NCBI RefSeq assembly: GCF_003797945.1
Contig: NZ_RKKU01000009.1
Span: 1-64,000, forward strand
Direction of reading: 5' to 3'
Source: Pseudomonas neustonica
Lineage (GTDB): Bacteria; Pseudomonadota; Gammaproteobacteria; Pseudomonadales; Pseudomonadaceae
DNA length: 64,000 nucleotides
Shown: piece after piece, positions 36,591 to 47,969 of the stretch
Numbering within the stretch: the first letter of the stretch is position 1
Layout: every line of letters starts with the position of its first letter
Position numbers and translations under genes: made by a program
Notes under the pieces: model-generated
Told to the model about the DNA's origin: nothing
Seen by the model: the letters and a program-made list of their open reading frames with translations, nothing else
Database searches by the model: none

Positions 36591-37643
<1,053 letters not shown>

Positions 37644-37654
37644 ACGAGGCCCCC

Positions 37655-39874
37655 ATGCCAGAGCTCAACAGCAGCCGCGAAAGCAACCCGCAGGAAGCGA
37701 CCACAAGTAACGCAGAGACAGCGCCCAAAGTTGAGTTGCTGCCACGCCCGGCAGCCGTTAGCGAAAAGCCTATGGATCCCGCGCCAATGGCCGACATCAA
37801 CGCGCCAGAGCTCTATATTCACCGCGAGCTGTCACAGCTGCAGTTCAATATCCGCGTACTTGAGCAGGCACTGGACGAGTCCTACCCGCTATTGGAGCGA
37901 CTCAAGTTCCTGCTGATTTTCTCCAGCAACCTGGATGAGTTCTTTGAAATTCGCGTTGCTGGCCTGAAAAAACAGATCACCTTCGCTCGCGAGCAAACCG
38001 GCCCGGATGGTCTGCAGCCGCAGCAGGTTTTGAGCAAAATAAGTGAGATTGCACACCAGCACATCAGTCGTCAGTACAGCATTCTCAATGACATCCTACT
38101 GCCCGCACTGAGCGAAAAAGGTATCCGCTTTGTTCGCCGCCACCAATGGACTCACAAGCAGACATTATGGATTCGCCGCTTCTTCCGCCAGCAGGTGGCG
38201 CCGGTTATCAGCCCCATAGGGTTGGACCCGACGCATCCCTTTCCGCTGCTGGTCAACAAGAGCCTGAACTTCATCGTGCAACTCGAAGGCATCGACGCCT
38301 TTGGTCGCGACTCGGGCCTGGCGATCATCCCTGCGCCGCGCTCGCTGCCACGACTGATTCGCCTGCCAGAAGAGCTATGCGATGGCGGCGATAACTTTGT
38401 ATTCCTGTCGTCGATGATTCACGCACATGCCGACGACCTGTTCCCCGGCATGAAAGTTCTGGGCTGCTATCAGTTCCGCCTGACGCGCAACGCCGACCTG
38501 ATCGTTGACCCTGATGAAGTCGACGACCTGGCACGCGCACTGCGCGGCGAGTTGCTCTCACGCCGCTACGGTGACGCTGTTCGCCTTGAGGTAGCGGATA
38601 ACTGCCCAAAACCACTGACCGACTTTCTGCTGCGCCAGTTTGGTTTGAGCGAAGCCGAATTGTATGAGGTCAACGGCCCGGTTAACCTGACCCGGCTATT
38701 CTCCATTACCGGACTGGAAAATCATCCCGAGCTGCAATTCCCTACCTTTAGCCCGGGAATTCCCAAGCTGCTGTCGAGTGCCGACAATCTGTTCCAGGCC
38801 ATCAGCAAGCAGGACATTCTGCTGCAGCATCCCTACGAGTCCTTCAGCCCGGTGGTCGACCTGCTACGCCAGGCGGCACAAGACCCTAATGTGCTGGCGA
38901 TCAAGCAGACGCTGTATCGCACCGGCGCCAACTCCGAGATCGTCAACGCCCTGGTTGAGGCCGCGCGGAACGGCAAGGAAGTGACGGTGGTAATCGAGCT
39001 GCGGGCACGCTTTGACGAAGAGTCGAACCTGCAGCTGGCCAGCCGCTTGCAGCAGGCCGGGGCTGTGGTGATCTACGGTGTGGTCGGCTTCAAGACGCAC
39101 GCCAAGATGATGCTGATCCTGCGCCGCGAAGAGAAAAGCCTGAAGCGCTACGTACATATGGGTACCGGCAACTATCACGCTGGCAATGCGCGCCTGTACA
39201 CCGACTACAGCATTCTGACTTCGGACCTGGCGCTCACTGAAGATGTGCACAAGCTATTCAACCAGCTGATCGGTATGGGTAAGACCCAGCGTATGAAGAA
39301 GCTGCTGCAAGCGCCCTTCACACTGAAAAAACGCCTGCTCGAACTGATCAACCGCGAGACCCTGAATGCCCTGGCTGGCAAGCCTGCGCATATCATTGCC
39401 AAAGCCAACTCACTGACCGATGCCAAGATCATCAAGGCGTTGTACAAAGCCTCGCAATCGGGCGTCAAGATTGACCTGATCATTCGCGGCATGTGCTGCT
39501 TGCGGCCCGGTATACCCGGCGTCTCACACAACATCACCGTGCGCTCGATTATCGGCCGCTTCCTTGAACACAGTAGGGTGTATTACTTCCTCAACGACGG
39601 CCAGGATCAGGTGTGGATGTCCAGCGCCGACATGATGGAGCGTAACCTCGACAAGCGCGTAGAGACTTGCTTCCCGCTGGAAGGCAAGAAGCTGATCACC
39701 CGCGCCAAGCAGGAGCTACAGGTGTTTCTGACTGACAACACGCGTAGCTGGATACTGCAGAGTGATGGTTCCTACGTGCTTAGCTCGCCCAGCGGCAACC
39801 AGATTGCCCGCAGCGCGCAGAACGCACTGCTGGAAAAACTGGCCAACTCACCTCAGCGTACCGTCAACCTGTAA
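37655..39874 (+). CDS. ppk: Polyphosphate kinase PPK1
   Basis: This 739-residue enzyme makes polyphosphate from ATP. The N-terminal tail (about 1-45) is unlike other PPKs and Ala/Pro-rich. The N domain begins [19 protein letters not shown]. The phosphorylated histidine is H482 in [10 protein letters not shown], and [10 protein letters not shown] and [12 protein letters not shown] are further active-site motifs. It is cotranscribed with hemB. Its end overlaps the ppx end on the other strand by 22 bp, so the synthesising and degrading enzymes are tail to tail. Confidence 0.97.
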   Translation: MPELNSSRESNPQEATTSNAETAPKVELLPRPAAVSEKPMDPAPMADINAPELYIHRELSQLQFNIRVLEQALDESYPLLERLKFLLIFSSNLDEFFEIRVAGLKKQITFAREQTGPDGLQPQQVLSKISEIAHQHISRQYSILNDILLPALSEKGIRFVRRHQWTHKQTLWIRRFFRQQVAPVISPIGLDPTHPFPLLVNKSLNFIVQLEGIDAFGRDSGLAIIPAPRSLPRLIRLPEELCDGGDNFVFLSSMIHAHADDLFPGMKVLGCYQFRLTRNADLIVDPDEVDDLARALRGELLSRRYGDAVRLEVADNCPKPLTDFLLRQFGLSEAELYEVNGPVNLTRLFSITGLENHPELQFPTFSPGIPKLLSSADNLFQAISKQDILLQHPYESFSPVVDLLRQAAQDPNVLAIKQTLYRTGANSEIVNALVEAARNGKEVTVVIELRARFDEESNLQLASRLQQAGAVVIYGVVGFKTHAKMMLILRREEKSLKRYVHMGTGNYHAGNARLYTDYSILTSDLALTEDVHKLFNQLIGMGKTQRMKKLLQAPFTLKKRLLELINRETLNALAGKPAHIIAKANSLTDAKIIKALYKASQSGVKIDLIIRGMCCLRPGIPGVSHNITVRSIIGRFLEHSRVYYFLNDGQDQVWMSSADMMERNLDKRVETCFPLEGKKLITRAKQELQVFLTDNTRSWILQSDGSYVLSSPSGNQIARSAQNALLEKLANSPQRTVNL

Positions 39875-41358
39875 CTGGCCTTGGCCCAATACAGGGCTTC
39901 CTGGTCGAAGTCAGCCTGCGTCAGCGGGTTGGCTTCGAGCCAGCCCTCGGGGAAGTGCAGAATCAAGTAGTCCTGCCCCGCCTCGACGGCCAGCTCAGGC
40001 ATGTCCTGATTACCACGAATGTGGTGATAGAGAATGGCCAGCCGCAGAATCATGCATAACCGCAGCAAGGTCCCGGCGTCATCGCCAAACTCACTGAGAC
40101 GCTCGGCATTGGGCAGGTTGCGTCGATGACCGCGCACCAGTAGCGCCAGTGCCTGCTGATCCTGCCGGGAGAAACCGGGCAGATCGGAATGTTCAATAAG
40201 GTAAGCACCGTGCTTATGGAACTGGTGATGCGCAATATCCAGCCCCACTTCGTGCACCCGCGCGGCCCAGATCAGCAAATCAGCCTGCTTGCTGACCGAC
40301 AGGTGCCACTGCTCGTCCACCTTGTGCATTAAACGCTGCGCCTTGGCCTCAACCCTGGCTGCCTGCTCCATGTCGACGTGGTAACGCTCCATCAATGCAC
40401 TGAGCGTCCGCTCGCGAACGTCCTCGTGCTGCTGACGACCCAGCAAGTCATAGAGCACGCCTTCACGCAAGGCCCCCTCTGAGTGCGCCATGCTTTCAAT
40501 ACCCAAGGCATCAAACATCGCTTCCAAAATAGCCAGTCCCGCCGGCAAGATAGGCTGACGGTCAGCCTTCAGGCCCTGAATATCCAGTTTTTCAACATGC
40601 GTTGCCTTCAGCACCTTGCGCTTGAGCCATTGCAGCCCCTCACGGGTCACCTCGCCCTGACCTTTACCGGCGGCTTGAATGCATTGACCAATAGTGCGAA
40701 TCGTACCCGAGGCACCCACTGCCTCGGTCCAGCCGAGCCGATGGATGGCTTTCTCAATATTCATCAACTCCAGCCGCGCTGCGGTATACGCCTGACTGTA
40801 GCGCGCGGCAGTAATCTTGCCGTCAGCAAAAAAGTGCCGACTGAAAGATACACAACCGACATTGAGACTTTCACGCAGCAGCGACTCAAAACGTTCACCG
40901 ACAATAAACTCAGTGCTTCCGCCGCCAATATCCGCAACCAGGCGACGACCGGAGTCGTCGGCCAATGTATGCGATACCCCGAGATAAATCAGACGGGCCT
41001 CCTCCCGACCAGAAACCACCTCTGCGCGATGGCCAAGAATCTGCTGCACCTGCCGAATGAACTGACCACGATTACGCGCTTCACGTAGCGCGTTAGTGCC
41101 GACAATACGGACCGCGCCCGATGGCAGCCCGTTGATCAACTGTGCAAAACGACGGAGACAGTCAAGACCCCGCTGCATAGCCTCTTCGCTGAGCATGCGG
41201 TTCTCATCCAGTCCCGCCGCCAACTGCACCTTCTCACCCAGGCGCTCCAGAATGCGTATCTCGCCCTGATCAACCCGAGCCAACACCATGTGAAAGCTGT
41301 TGGAGCCCAGGTCAATCGCCGCTATCAACGAGAAATCGTTCTGATGTGAATCAGCCAT
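39853..41358 (-). CDS. ppx: Exopolyphosphatase PPX
   Basis: This 501-residue actin-fold phosphatase removes terminal phosphates from polyphosphate. It has [20 protein letters not shown] at 13-32, [20 protein letters not shown] residues at about 115-130 and [12 protein letters not shown] near 145-156; the C-terminal half is an HD-like helical domain. ATG 41358 faces the trxA promoter region on the opposite strand. It is arranged tail to tail with ppk. Confidence 0.96.
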   Translation of the reverse strand: MADSHQNDFSLIAAIDLGSNSFHMVLARVDQGEIRILERLGEKVQLAAGLDENRMLSEEAMQRGLDCLRRFAQLINGLPSGAVRIVGTNALREARNRGQFIRQVQQILGHRAEVVSGREEARLIYLGVSHTLADDSGRRLVADIGGGSTEFIVGERFESLLRESLNVGCVSFSRHFFADGKITAARYSQAYTAARLELMNIEKAIHRLGWTEAVGASGTIRTIGQCIQAAGKGQGEVTREGLQWLKRKVLKATHVEKLDIQGLKADRQPILPAGLAILEAMFDALGIESMAHSEGALREGVLYDLLGRQQHEDVRERTLSALMERYHVDMEQAARVEAKAQRLMHKVDEQWHLSVSKQADLLIWAARVHEVGLDIAHHQFHKHGAYLIEHSDLPGFSRQDQQALALLVRGHRRNLPNAERLSEFGDDAGTLLRLCMILRLAILYHHIRGNQDMPELAVEAGQDYLILHFPEGWLEANPLTQADFDQEALYWAKASYRLTVR

Positions 41359-41478
41359 GCAGTTGTCCCTTAAGTCGGTTGTGTCCCGATTCTACCACCC
41401 GCGAGGTGACAGTTGTCTGCTGCGCAAGCTTCACGGAGCATAGAATCCATCAGCTTCCGCTTCGCGCTTGGGTGGTGC

Positions 41479-41484
41479 TATGAT
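41479..41484 (+). promoter_or_regulatory. trxA promoter -10 box
   Basis: TATGAT preceded by TGC gives an extended -10 (TGCTATGAT) 37 bp before the trxA start, in the gap divergent from ppx. The -35 region is weak, as expected with an extended -10. Confidence 0.45.
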
Positions 41485-41521
41485 GGGCCAATTATGTATT
41501 TTAAAACCCTTGGAGAAACGC

Positions 41522-41848
41522 ATGAGCGATTTGATAGTGCATGTCACAGACGGCAGCTTCGAAGAAGAAGTGCTCAAGTCTGACACCCCCGTCCTGGTTG
41601 ATTACTGGGCAGAATGGTGTGGCCCCTGCAAGATGATTGCCCCGGTTCTGGACGAGATTTCCAAGGACTACAACGGCAAGCTGAAAATCTGCAAGCTGAA
41701 CATCGACGAGAATACCGACACACCGCCTAAGTATGGCGTACGGGGCATCCCGACGCTAATGCTGTTCAAGGACGGCAATGTCGAAGCGACCAAGGTCGGC
41801 GCTCTGTCCAAATCTCAGTTGGCAGCCTTCCTCGACAGCAATATCTGA
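41522..41848 (+). CDS. trxA: Thioredoxin TrxA
   Basis: This 108-residue thioredoxin has WCGPC (C33, C36) in [18 protein letters not shown] and the cis-proline segment RGIPTLMLF. It is the general cytoplasmic disulfide reductant. ATG 41522 with TTGGAG upstream is the normal start; the frame extends 18 codons without similarity. A strong terminator follows, and rho starts 208 bp later, the conserved trxA-rho order. Confidence 0.97.
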   Translation: MSDLIVHVTDGSFEEEVLKSDTPVLVDYWAEWCGPCKMIAPVLDEISKDYNGKLKICKLNIDENTDTPPKYGVRGIPTLMLFKDGNVEATKVGALSKSQLAAFLDSNI

Positions 41849-41855
41849 TGTCTCA

Positions 41856-41887
41856 GCCCCAGCCCAAAAAAGCTGGGGCGCATTTTT
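41856..41887 (+). terminator. trxA terminator
   Basis: GCCCCAGC (41856-41863) and GCTGGGGC (41872-41879) form an eight-pair stem followed by GCATTTTT, directly after trxA. Confidence 0.82.
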
Positions 41888-42056
41888 CTGCTAAAACCTA
41901 GACTCCGCGGCAAAGCGGTGCTAGATTTGCTTTCCAACTTCCGGTCGCCCCCTGCGACAGTGGCTCATTTTTTCTACAGCCAACTCATCGCCCCATTCCA
42001 AATGGCGGCCGAAAACCAACCCTATCCTGCCGACAAAACTATTGCTCACCGACCCT

Positions 42057-43322
42057 ATGAACCTGACTGAACTCAAACAAAAACCCATTACCGAACTGCT
42101 CGAAATCGCTAACCAGATGGCCCTGGAAAACATGGGTCGCTCGCGAAAACAGGATGTGATCTTTGGCATTCTGAAAAAACACGCGAAAAGTGGCGAAGAT
42201 ATCCATGGCGATGGTGTCCTGGAAATCCTGCAAGACGGTTTTGGCTTTCTGCGCTCAGCTGACTCTTCTTACCTGGCTGGCCCTGATGACATCTACGTCT
42301 CGCCCAGCCAGATCCGTCGCTTCAACCTGCGCACAGGCGACACCATCGCCGGCAAGATCCGCCCGCCCAAAGACGGCGAGCGCTATTTTGCGCTACTGAA
42401 GGTCGATTCGATCAACTTCGATCGCCCGGAAAACACCAAGAACAAGATTCTGTTCGAAAACCTTACCCCGCTTTTCCCTGATGAGCGCCTGGTCATGGAA
42501 GCCGGTAACGGTGCCACTGAAGACCTCATGGCCCGCATCATCGACTTGTGTGCGCCGATCGGCAAAGGCCAGCGCGGCCTGCTGGTGGCACCGCCCAAAG
42601 CAGGTAAGACGCTGATGTTGCAAAACATCGCCTCGAACATCGCACGCAACAATCCCGAGTGCCACCTGATCGTATTGCTGATCGACGAGCGCCCGGAAGA
42701 AGTAACCGAGATGCAGCGCACTGTGCGCGGCGAAGTGGTTGCCTCTACCTTTGATGAGCCACCAAGTCGCCACGTACAAGTAGCCGAAATGGTGATCGAA
42801 AAGGCCAAACGCCTGGTTGAGCACAAGAAAGATGTCATCATCCTGCTCGACTCCATTACCCGTCTGGCTCGTGCCTACAACACCGTAATCCCCAGCTCCG
42901 GCAAGGTGCTTACCGGTGGTGTCGACGCCCACGCCCTAGAGAAGCCAAAGCGTTTCTTTGGCGCTGCGCGCAACATCGAAGAAGGCGGCAGCCTGACCAT
43001 TATCGCCACCGCACTGGTCGATACTGGCTCGAAGATGGACGAAGTCATCTACGAGGAATTCAAAGGTACCGGCAACATGGAGATCCATTTGGATCGCAAG
43101 ATTGCCGAGCGACGCACCTTCCCTGCGATCAACATCAACCGCTCCGGCACTCGCCGTGAAGAGCTGCTCACTAGCGAAGATGAGCTGCAACGCATGTGGA
43201 TTCTGCGCAAGATTCTGCACTCCATGGATGAAGTTGCCGCGATTGAATTCCTCTTGGACCGTCTGAAAGACACCAAGACCAACGACGAATTCTTCCAATC
43301 GATGAAGCGCAGCAAGAACTAA
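42057..43322 (+). CDS. rho: Transcription termination factor Rho
   Basis: This 421-residue hexameric helicase has the N-terminal start [19 protein letters not shown], an RNA-binding cold-shock-like region ([21 protein letters not shown]), Walker A APPKAGKT, and Walker [24 protein letters not shown] 42057 is the conserved start; an alternative five codons earlier is unlikely. The 170-bp leader between the trxA terminator and rho has no gene and may carry the autoregulatory region. An AAGC-rich inverted repeat follows the stop. Confidence 0.98.
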   Translation: MNLTELKQKPITELLEIANQMALENMGRSRKQDVIFGILKKHAKSGEDIHGDGVLEILQDGFGFLRSADSSYLAGPDDIYVSPSQIRRFNLRTGDTIAGKIRPPKDGERYFALLKVDSINFDRPENTKNKILFENLTPLFPDERLVMEAGNGATEDLMARIIDLCAPIGKGQRGLLVAPPKAGKTLMLQNIASNIARNNPECHLIVLLIDERPEEVTEMQRTVRGEVVASTFDEPPSRHVQVAEMVIEKAKRLVEHKKDVIILLDSITRLARAYNTVIPSSGKVLTGGVDAHALEKPKRFFGAARNIEEGGSLTIIATALVDTGSKMDEVIYEEFKGTGNMEIHLDRKIAERRTFPAININRSGTRREELLTSEDELQRMWILRKILHSMDEVAAIEFLLDRLKDTKTNDEFFQSMKRSKN

Positions 43323-43324
43323 CC

Positions 43325-43485
43325 CTCAGCTGTAAGCTACAAGCCTCAAGCGGACCGCACAGGCTTGTAGCGCTTTGCCTTGTTTCTGCCGCCGTTCTGT
43401 TGGCGAAATGGCAGCAGGTCAAACTTCCAAGCGGCAAGCTGGCCTCAAACAGCTTGCCGCTTGCCGCTTGAGGCTTGAAGCTCAG
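43325..43485. repeat. AAGC-rich inverted repeat, copy 3 (rho-ubiD gap)
   Basis: The arms 43335-43353 and 43464-43482 are inverted copies with 18 of 19 bases matching (AGCTACAAGCCTCAAGCGG against its reverse complement), with further AAGC/GCTT units inside at 43361-43370 and 43430-43463. The element fills the whole gap and ends three bases before the ubiD start codon, so it supplies whatever ribosome site ubiD uses. Confidence 0.72.
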
Positions 43486-44952
43486 ATGCAATACTCCGAT
43501 TTACGTGATTTCATCAAGGGCCTGGAACAGCGCGGCGAACTCAAGCGCATTCAGACTCCAGTCTCTCCAATCCTGGAAATGACTGAAATTTGCGACCGCA
43601 CGCTGCGCAAGGGCGGCCCCGCATTACTATTTGAAAACCCCACAGGTTATGACATGCCGGTACTCGGCAACTTGTTCGGTACGCCTGAGCGTGTCGCCAT
43701 GGGCATGGGTGCAGAGAGCGTCAGTGAACTGCGTGAAATCGGTAAGCTGCTGGCTTTTCTGAAAGAACCCGATCCGCCAAAGGGATTGAAAGACGCCTGG
43801 TCCAAACTGCCGATCTTCAAAAAGATCATCAACATGGCCCCCAAGGTAGTGCGCGACGCGCCGTGCCAGGCGACCGTGTTCGAGGGTGACGACGTCGACC
43901 TTGGCCGGATCCCGGTGCAGACCTGCTGGCCAGGCGACGCTGGACCGCTGATTACCTGGGGACTGGTGATCACCAAGGGGCCCCACAAGGAACGCCAGAA
44001 CCTGGGCATCTATCGCCAGCAGGTGATAGGGCGCAACAAGGTCATCATGCGCTGGCTAAGCCACCGTGGCGGCGCGCTCGACTTCAAGGAGTGGCAGGAG
44101 AAGCACCCTGGCGAACCCTTCCCGATTGCAGTGGCCCTGGGCGCCGATCCGGCAACCATACTCGGCGCCGTTACCCCGGTGCCAGACAGCCTGTCGGAAT
44201 ACGCCTTTGCTGGCCTGCTACGCGGACAGCGTACCGAACTGGTCAAATGCCGCGGCAGTGATCTTCAGGTACCCGCCAGTGCAGAAATCGTACTCGAAGG
44301 GGTCATACACCCCGGCGAGATGGCCGATGAAGGCCCTTTTGGCGATCACACCGGCTACTACAACGAGGTTGATCGCTTTCCGGTATTTACCATTGAACGC
44401 ATAACGCAGCGCGAAAAGCCGATCTATCACAGTACCTATACTGGCCGGCCGCCGGATGAACCTGCGGTACTCGGCGTTGCACTGAACGAGGTTTTCGTAC
44501 CGCTGCTGCAGAAGCAGTTCAGCGAGATCACCGACTTCTACCTGCCGCCCGAAGGTTGCTCTTACCGCATGGCGGTGGTGTCGATAAAAAAACAGTACCC
44601 GGGCCACGCCAAGCGGGTGATGCTGGGCGTCTGGAGCTTCCTGCGCCAGTTCATGTACACCAAATTTGTGATCGTAGTTGACGACGATATTAACATTCGC
44701 GACTGGAACGATATTATCTGGGCCATCACCACACGCATGGATCCCAAGCGTGACACCGTGATGATCGACAATACGCCAATCGACTATCTCGATTTTGCCT
44801 CCCCCACTTCCGGTCTTGGCAGCAAGATGGGGCTGGACGCCACCAACAAGTGGCCAGGCGAAACGAGTCGCGAATGGGGCACCGCGATTCACCAGGATGA
44901 GAACGTAAAACAACGCATCGATGCTCTATGGACAGAGCTGGGCATCGATTGA
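43486..44952 (+). CDS. ubiD: 4-hydroxy-3-polyprenylbenzoate decarboxylase UbiD
   Basis: This 488-residue prenyl-FMN enzyme decarboxylates 3-polyprenyl-4-hydroxybenzoate in ubiquinone synthesis. The start [20 protein letters not shown] is standard. [20 protein letters not shown] carries active-site acids, and [20 protein letters not shown] is a late conserved block. ATG 43486 gives the usual family length; the longer frame reads through the upstream repeat. No clear Shine-Dalgarno is present (GAAGC only). The reductase-like gene follows after 21 bp. Confidence 0.96.
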   Translation: MQYSDLRDFIKGLEQRGELKRIQTPVSPILEMTEICDRTLRKGGPALLFENPTGYDMPVLGNLFGTPERVAMGMGAESVSELREIGKLLAFLKEPDPPKGLKDAWSKLPIFKKIINMAPKVVRDAPCQATVFEGDDVDLGRIPVQTCWPGDAGPLITWGLVITKGPHKERQNLGIYRQQVIGRNKVIMRWLSHRGGALDFKEWQEKHPGEPFPIAVALGADPATILGAVTPVPDSLSEYAFAGLLRGQRTELVKCRGSDLQVPASAEIVLEGVIHPGEMADEGPFGDHTGYYNEVDRFPVFTIERITQREKPIYHSTYTGRPPDEPAVLGVALNEVFVPLLQKQFSEITDFYLPPEGCSYRMAVVSIKKQYPGHAKRVMLGVWSFLRQFMYTKFVIVVDDDINIRDWNDIIWAITTRMDPKRDTVMIDNTPIDYLDFASPTSGLGSKMGLDATNKWPGETSREWGTAIHQDENVKQRIDALWTELGID

Positions 44953-44973
44953 TGAGACCTTGTTGAGAACTTA

Positions 44974-45942
44974 ATGATAGTCACGCTACAACCTTCAGGC
45001 TTGACCCTGGACATCCAACCCGGCGAGCGCATTCTGGATGCCGCACGGCGGCTGGGTTTTGACGCCCCGCAGAGCTGCCGCAACGGCAACTGCCATGTTT
45101 GCGGTGCGACCCTGTTAAGCGGCAGCGTTATGCTTGCCGATGGCAGCCATACCGATAGCGGCGACATCTATACCTGCGTGGCAGAGCCCACAAGCGACTG
45201 TGAGCTGCAATGGGAGGGGATACTTGCCCCAGGCGAGCTACCAGTGCGAGAGCTCGCCTGCCAGGTCAGCGAGTGCGTCAACATTGGCGCCGATGTCTGG
45301 CGCGTGCGCCTGCGCCTGCCCGCAGGCAAGCCATTGCGCTATCACGCCGGTCAGTATCTTTTGCTGGAGCGCGACGGCGCAGAACCTGCGGCGTTTTCCA
45401 TCGCGTCAGCACCTCAAGAGGAGCGCACTCTTGAGCTACACATACTGAATCGTGACCCAGTCACTCACGCCGTGATTGAGTACCTGCAAAAACACCGTAT
45501 TGCTCGCGTTCAAGCGCCCTTCGGAGATGCATGCGCTCGCGTATTGCCGGACCAGCCGCTAGTACTAATTGCTGCGGGTACTGGTTTGGCTCAGATGCAA
45601 AGCCTGATCGAGTCCTGCCTGAACCAAGGCTTCAAACAGCCAATCCATCTTTACTGGGGCGTACGGCATAGTGCCGATTTCTATCAAGCGCCGCATTGGT
45701 CACAGTGGCAAGCACAGCCCAACGTGCATCTGCATCAGGTTGTCAGTGACCAGGCTGATTGGACAGGAAGAGAAGGGCTACTGCATCAGGCAATCTGCGA
45801 AGACATCGCCGACTTGGCGGGTTACCGTTTTTTTGTCAGCGGCTCCCCAGCGATGGTGTATGCCACCCTGGATGCCCTGGTAGACGCAGGCATGCCAGCG
45901 ACGCAAATGCACGCTGACGCCTTTGCGTACGCGCCGCGTTGA
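44974..45942 (+). CDS. 2Fe-2S/FAD/NAD(P)H oxidoreductase next to ubiD
   Basis: This 322-residue protein joins a plant-type ferredoxin domain (C35-x4-C40-x2-C43 and C68) to an FAD domain (AAFSIASAPQEE at about 135-146) and an NAD(P)H domain (LVLIAAGTGLAQMQSL). It resembles the reductases that drive oxygenases or CDP-6-deoxyhexose reduction. In P. aeruginosa a homologue (PA5236 as I recall) is also beside ubiD, which hints at a role with ubiquinone or UbiD/UbiX flavin chemistry. The substrate is unknown. Confidence 0.82.
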   Translation: MIVTLQPSGLTLDIQPGERILDAARRLGFDAPQSCRNGNCHVCGATLLSGSVMLADGSHTDSGDIYTCVAEPTSDCELQWEGILAPGELPVRELACQVSECVNIGADVWRVRLRLPAGKPLRYHAGQYLLLERDGAEPAAFSIASAPQEERTLELHILNRDPVTHAVIEYLQKHRIARVQAPFGDACARVLPDQPLVLIAAGTGLAQMQSLIESCLNQGFKQPIHLYWGVRHSADFYQAPHWSQWQAQPNVHLHQVVSDQADWTGREGLLHQAICEDIADLAGYRFFVSGSPAMVYATLDALVDAGMPATQMHADAFAYAPR

Positions 45943-46023
45943 AGCATAGGATGACAGTTAGCGGGTCCGCACATACACTGGCATGAAAGATGGTTAGGCT
46001 AAACCTGTCAGCCAAGAGGAATC

Positions 46024-46770
46024 ATGCGCCAACTCCTGACCCTGTGCGCTCTCAACCTATGGCTGACGACATTACCCGCTTCAGCGATAGAGTTGAACAC
46101 CCTCGAGTGGCCACCCTATACCGGCGCCGGCCGGCCTGGACAGGGAGTCAATATCGAGCTCATCAGGCAGGCACTGATGAGCCAAGGACAGCCCCTAAAG
46201 GTCAATTTCATGCCTTGGAACAGGGCTATAAAGTCAGCACAGACGCTTTCCGCGCAGACTGGCTACTTCCCGGTATACCGCTCACAAGGTGCAAGCTGCA
46301 ATTACTCGGAAAGCCTCGGCACCAGCCTATTGGTCATGGCTCAGCGCCAGGACAGTGTGCTTAGCTGGAATAGCATTGACGATCTTGCCGATTATAAAAT
46401 TGGCGTTGTCAGCGGTTACAACAACTCTCCCGAGTTTGACCAAAAAGTGTCTGAAGGAAAACTACAGGTTGAAAAGGCGGCGAGCGATCGACTCAACCTG
46501 CTAAAACTACTGTACCGGCGCATCGACTTCGCCGTGATCGATAGCGAGGTCATGGCGTACTGGCTGGAAAATGACCCCGAACTACGTCAAAGCCCGACAG
46601 CACTAACATATCACCCCATGCCGTTGGCTGAACTCACACTGCATGTTTGCTTCGTCTCTGGCCCCGAGGCAAACCATGCGCGTGAAGTGCTGAATCGCGG
46701 ACTAAAGACACTCCAAGCGCACAACCCGCAGAGTCAGACCGAAGACGGGAGCGGCAGCGCCGGCAAGTGA
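46024..46770 (+). CDS. Periplasmic substrate-binding-like protein (family 3)
   Basis: This 248-residue protein has a signal peptide (about 1-21, cleavage near ASA-I) and a family-3 solute-binding fold starting ELNTLEWPPYTGAGRPGQG with IGVVSGYNNSPEFD in the second lobe. It has no permease or ATPase neighbours, so it may be a stand-alone periplasmic sensor or an orphan. The C-tail (SQTEDGSGSAGK) overlaps the hemY end on the other strand by 37 bp. It sits at the junction of two blocks that are not adjacent in P. aeruginosa. Confidence 0.8.
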   Translation: MRQLLTLCALNLWLTTLPASAIELNTLEWPPYTGAGRPGQGVNIELIRQALMSQGQPLKVNFMPWNRAIKSAQTLSAQTGYFPVYRSQGASCNYSESLGTSLLVMAQRQDSVLSWNSIDDLADYKIGVVSGYNNSPEFDQKVSEGKLQVEKAASDRLNLLKLLYRRIDFAVIDSEVMAYWLENDPELRQSPTALTYHPMPLAELTLHVCFVSGPEANHAREVLNRGLKTLQAHNPQSQTEDGSGSAGK

Positions 46771-47969
46771 TCCTCGAGTATCTCAAAACCGTCCCGGATA
46801 GTGCGTTGAGCTCCGGCACTATCGCCCATGCGATCCAGTAAACGCGCTAACTCGGCGCAAGTCTGGATATCGCGCTTACTGGCAAAGCTGGCTTCCAGAT
46901 AATCCCTTGCCTTACCCCACAAGCTGTTTCGCTGAGCCAGACGTCCCGCGGCCAAAAGCAAGGTCGCGTTATTCGGATGACTCTGCAACCATTGTTCTGC
47001 TGTAGCCAGCTGACGCGCAGCGTCGCGACCTTGCAGCAAACCATACAAATTCATCAGCCGGTCGTTGTAACTGCTCTGCAAAGCTTTTCGCAGCGCTTCC
47101 TCAGCCAATACATCGCTACCCTTGGCGCGCAACTGAAGACAGTACGCTTCCACTACCAGGGGATCGTCGTGCATACGCTTGGGCATCTGCTCCCACGCAG
47201 CGATAACCAGGCTGGCCGGGTTCACATCGGCAGGTGCGGCGCGCTGGCCCGCCTGCTGCAGCAGAGCGCTGTGAACTTGATACTCCAACGCATCCTGATC
47301 GGCCGCCTTAAGCACCTGCTGCTTACGTAACTCTGGCAACAACTCAAGCAGACGCTCCCAATCCTCCAGACGCAAATACACCTGACTCATCAGTTTGAGC
47401 GCATAAAGGTGTTTGGGATGATCCTTGCGCAACCGAGTAAGGGTCGCCAGCGCCTGTTCAAGCTGGCCTCGAGCGATCTGCAACTGCGCCTGGGTTATAG
47501 CAATGGCAACATCAGCCTTGGGGGTCGTTTCGTAGGCCTCGCGCAATAGGCTGTCGCACTCACTATAGTCCTCCATCTCCTGCGCAGCTCTGGCAGCAAC
47601 CAGGTAATTGATCAACGGCAATTCAGCATGCGGTGCGGATTTTTTCAACAGCCGCAGCGCTGACTTCCAGTGCCCTTCCGCAAACTCCAGTAACCCGCGA
47701 GTCGCCACCACGTTGGCTCGCTGCTGAAGGTTGCGCTGCGACCAGGGGTTGATGCGGCGTCCCGAGGCATTAATCACGCGGATCACCGCCCGCACCAGCA
47801 AGATCAGTAGGCAAAGCGCCAGCAGAAAGCCAAAACCAACCCAAATACTGGTTTCAATCGAGACATTACGCCAGGCAATCAACAAATACCCAGGATCTTC
47901 CGCGATCGCCATGCCCAATAAAGCCGCCACCAGCAGAACAGCGAGAACCGCTATATAGCTTTTACTCAT
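46734..47969 (-). CDS. hemY: HemY family membrane TPR protein
   Basis: This 411-residue protein has two N-terminal helices (about 5-25 and 40-65) and a long TPR-rich region (about 85-400). The HemY start block reads EDPGYLLIAWRNVSIETSIW. HemY is linked to late porphyrin synthesis or to a membrane complex with HemX, but its activity is not settled. Its ATG overlaps the hemX stop by eight bases. It is the last gene of hemC-hemD-hemX-hemY. Confidence 0.92.
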   Translation of the reverse strand: MSKSYIAVLAVLLVAALLGMAIAEDPGYLLIAWRNVSIETSIWVGFGFLLALCLLILLVRAVIRVINASGRRINPWSQRNLQQRANVVATRGLLEFAEGHWKSALRLLKKSAPHAELPLINYLVAARAAQEMEDYSECDSLLREAYETTPKADVAIAITQAQLQIARGQLEQALATLTRLRKDHPKHLYALKLMSQVYLRLEDWERLLELLPELRKQQVLKAADQDALEYQVHSALLQQAGQRAAPADVNPASLVIAAWEQMPKRMHDDPLVVEAYCLQLRAKGSDVLAEEALRKALQSSYNDRLMNLYGLLQGRDAARQLATAEQWLQSHPNNATLLLAAGRLAQRNSLWGKARDYLEASFASKRDIQTCAELARLLDRMGDSAGAQRTIRDGFEILEDHLPALPLPSSV

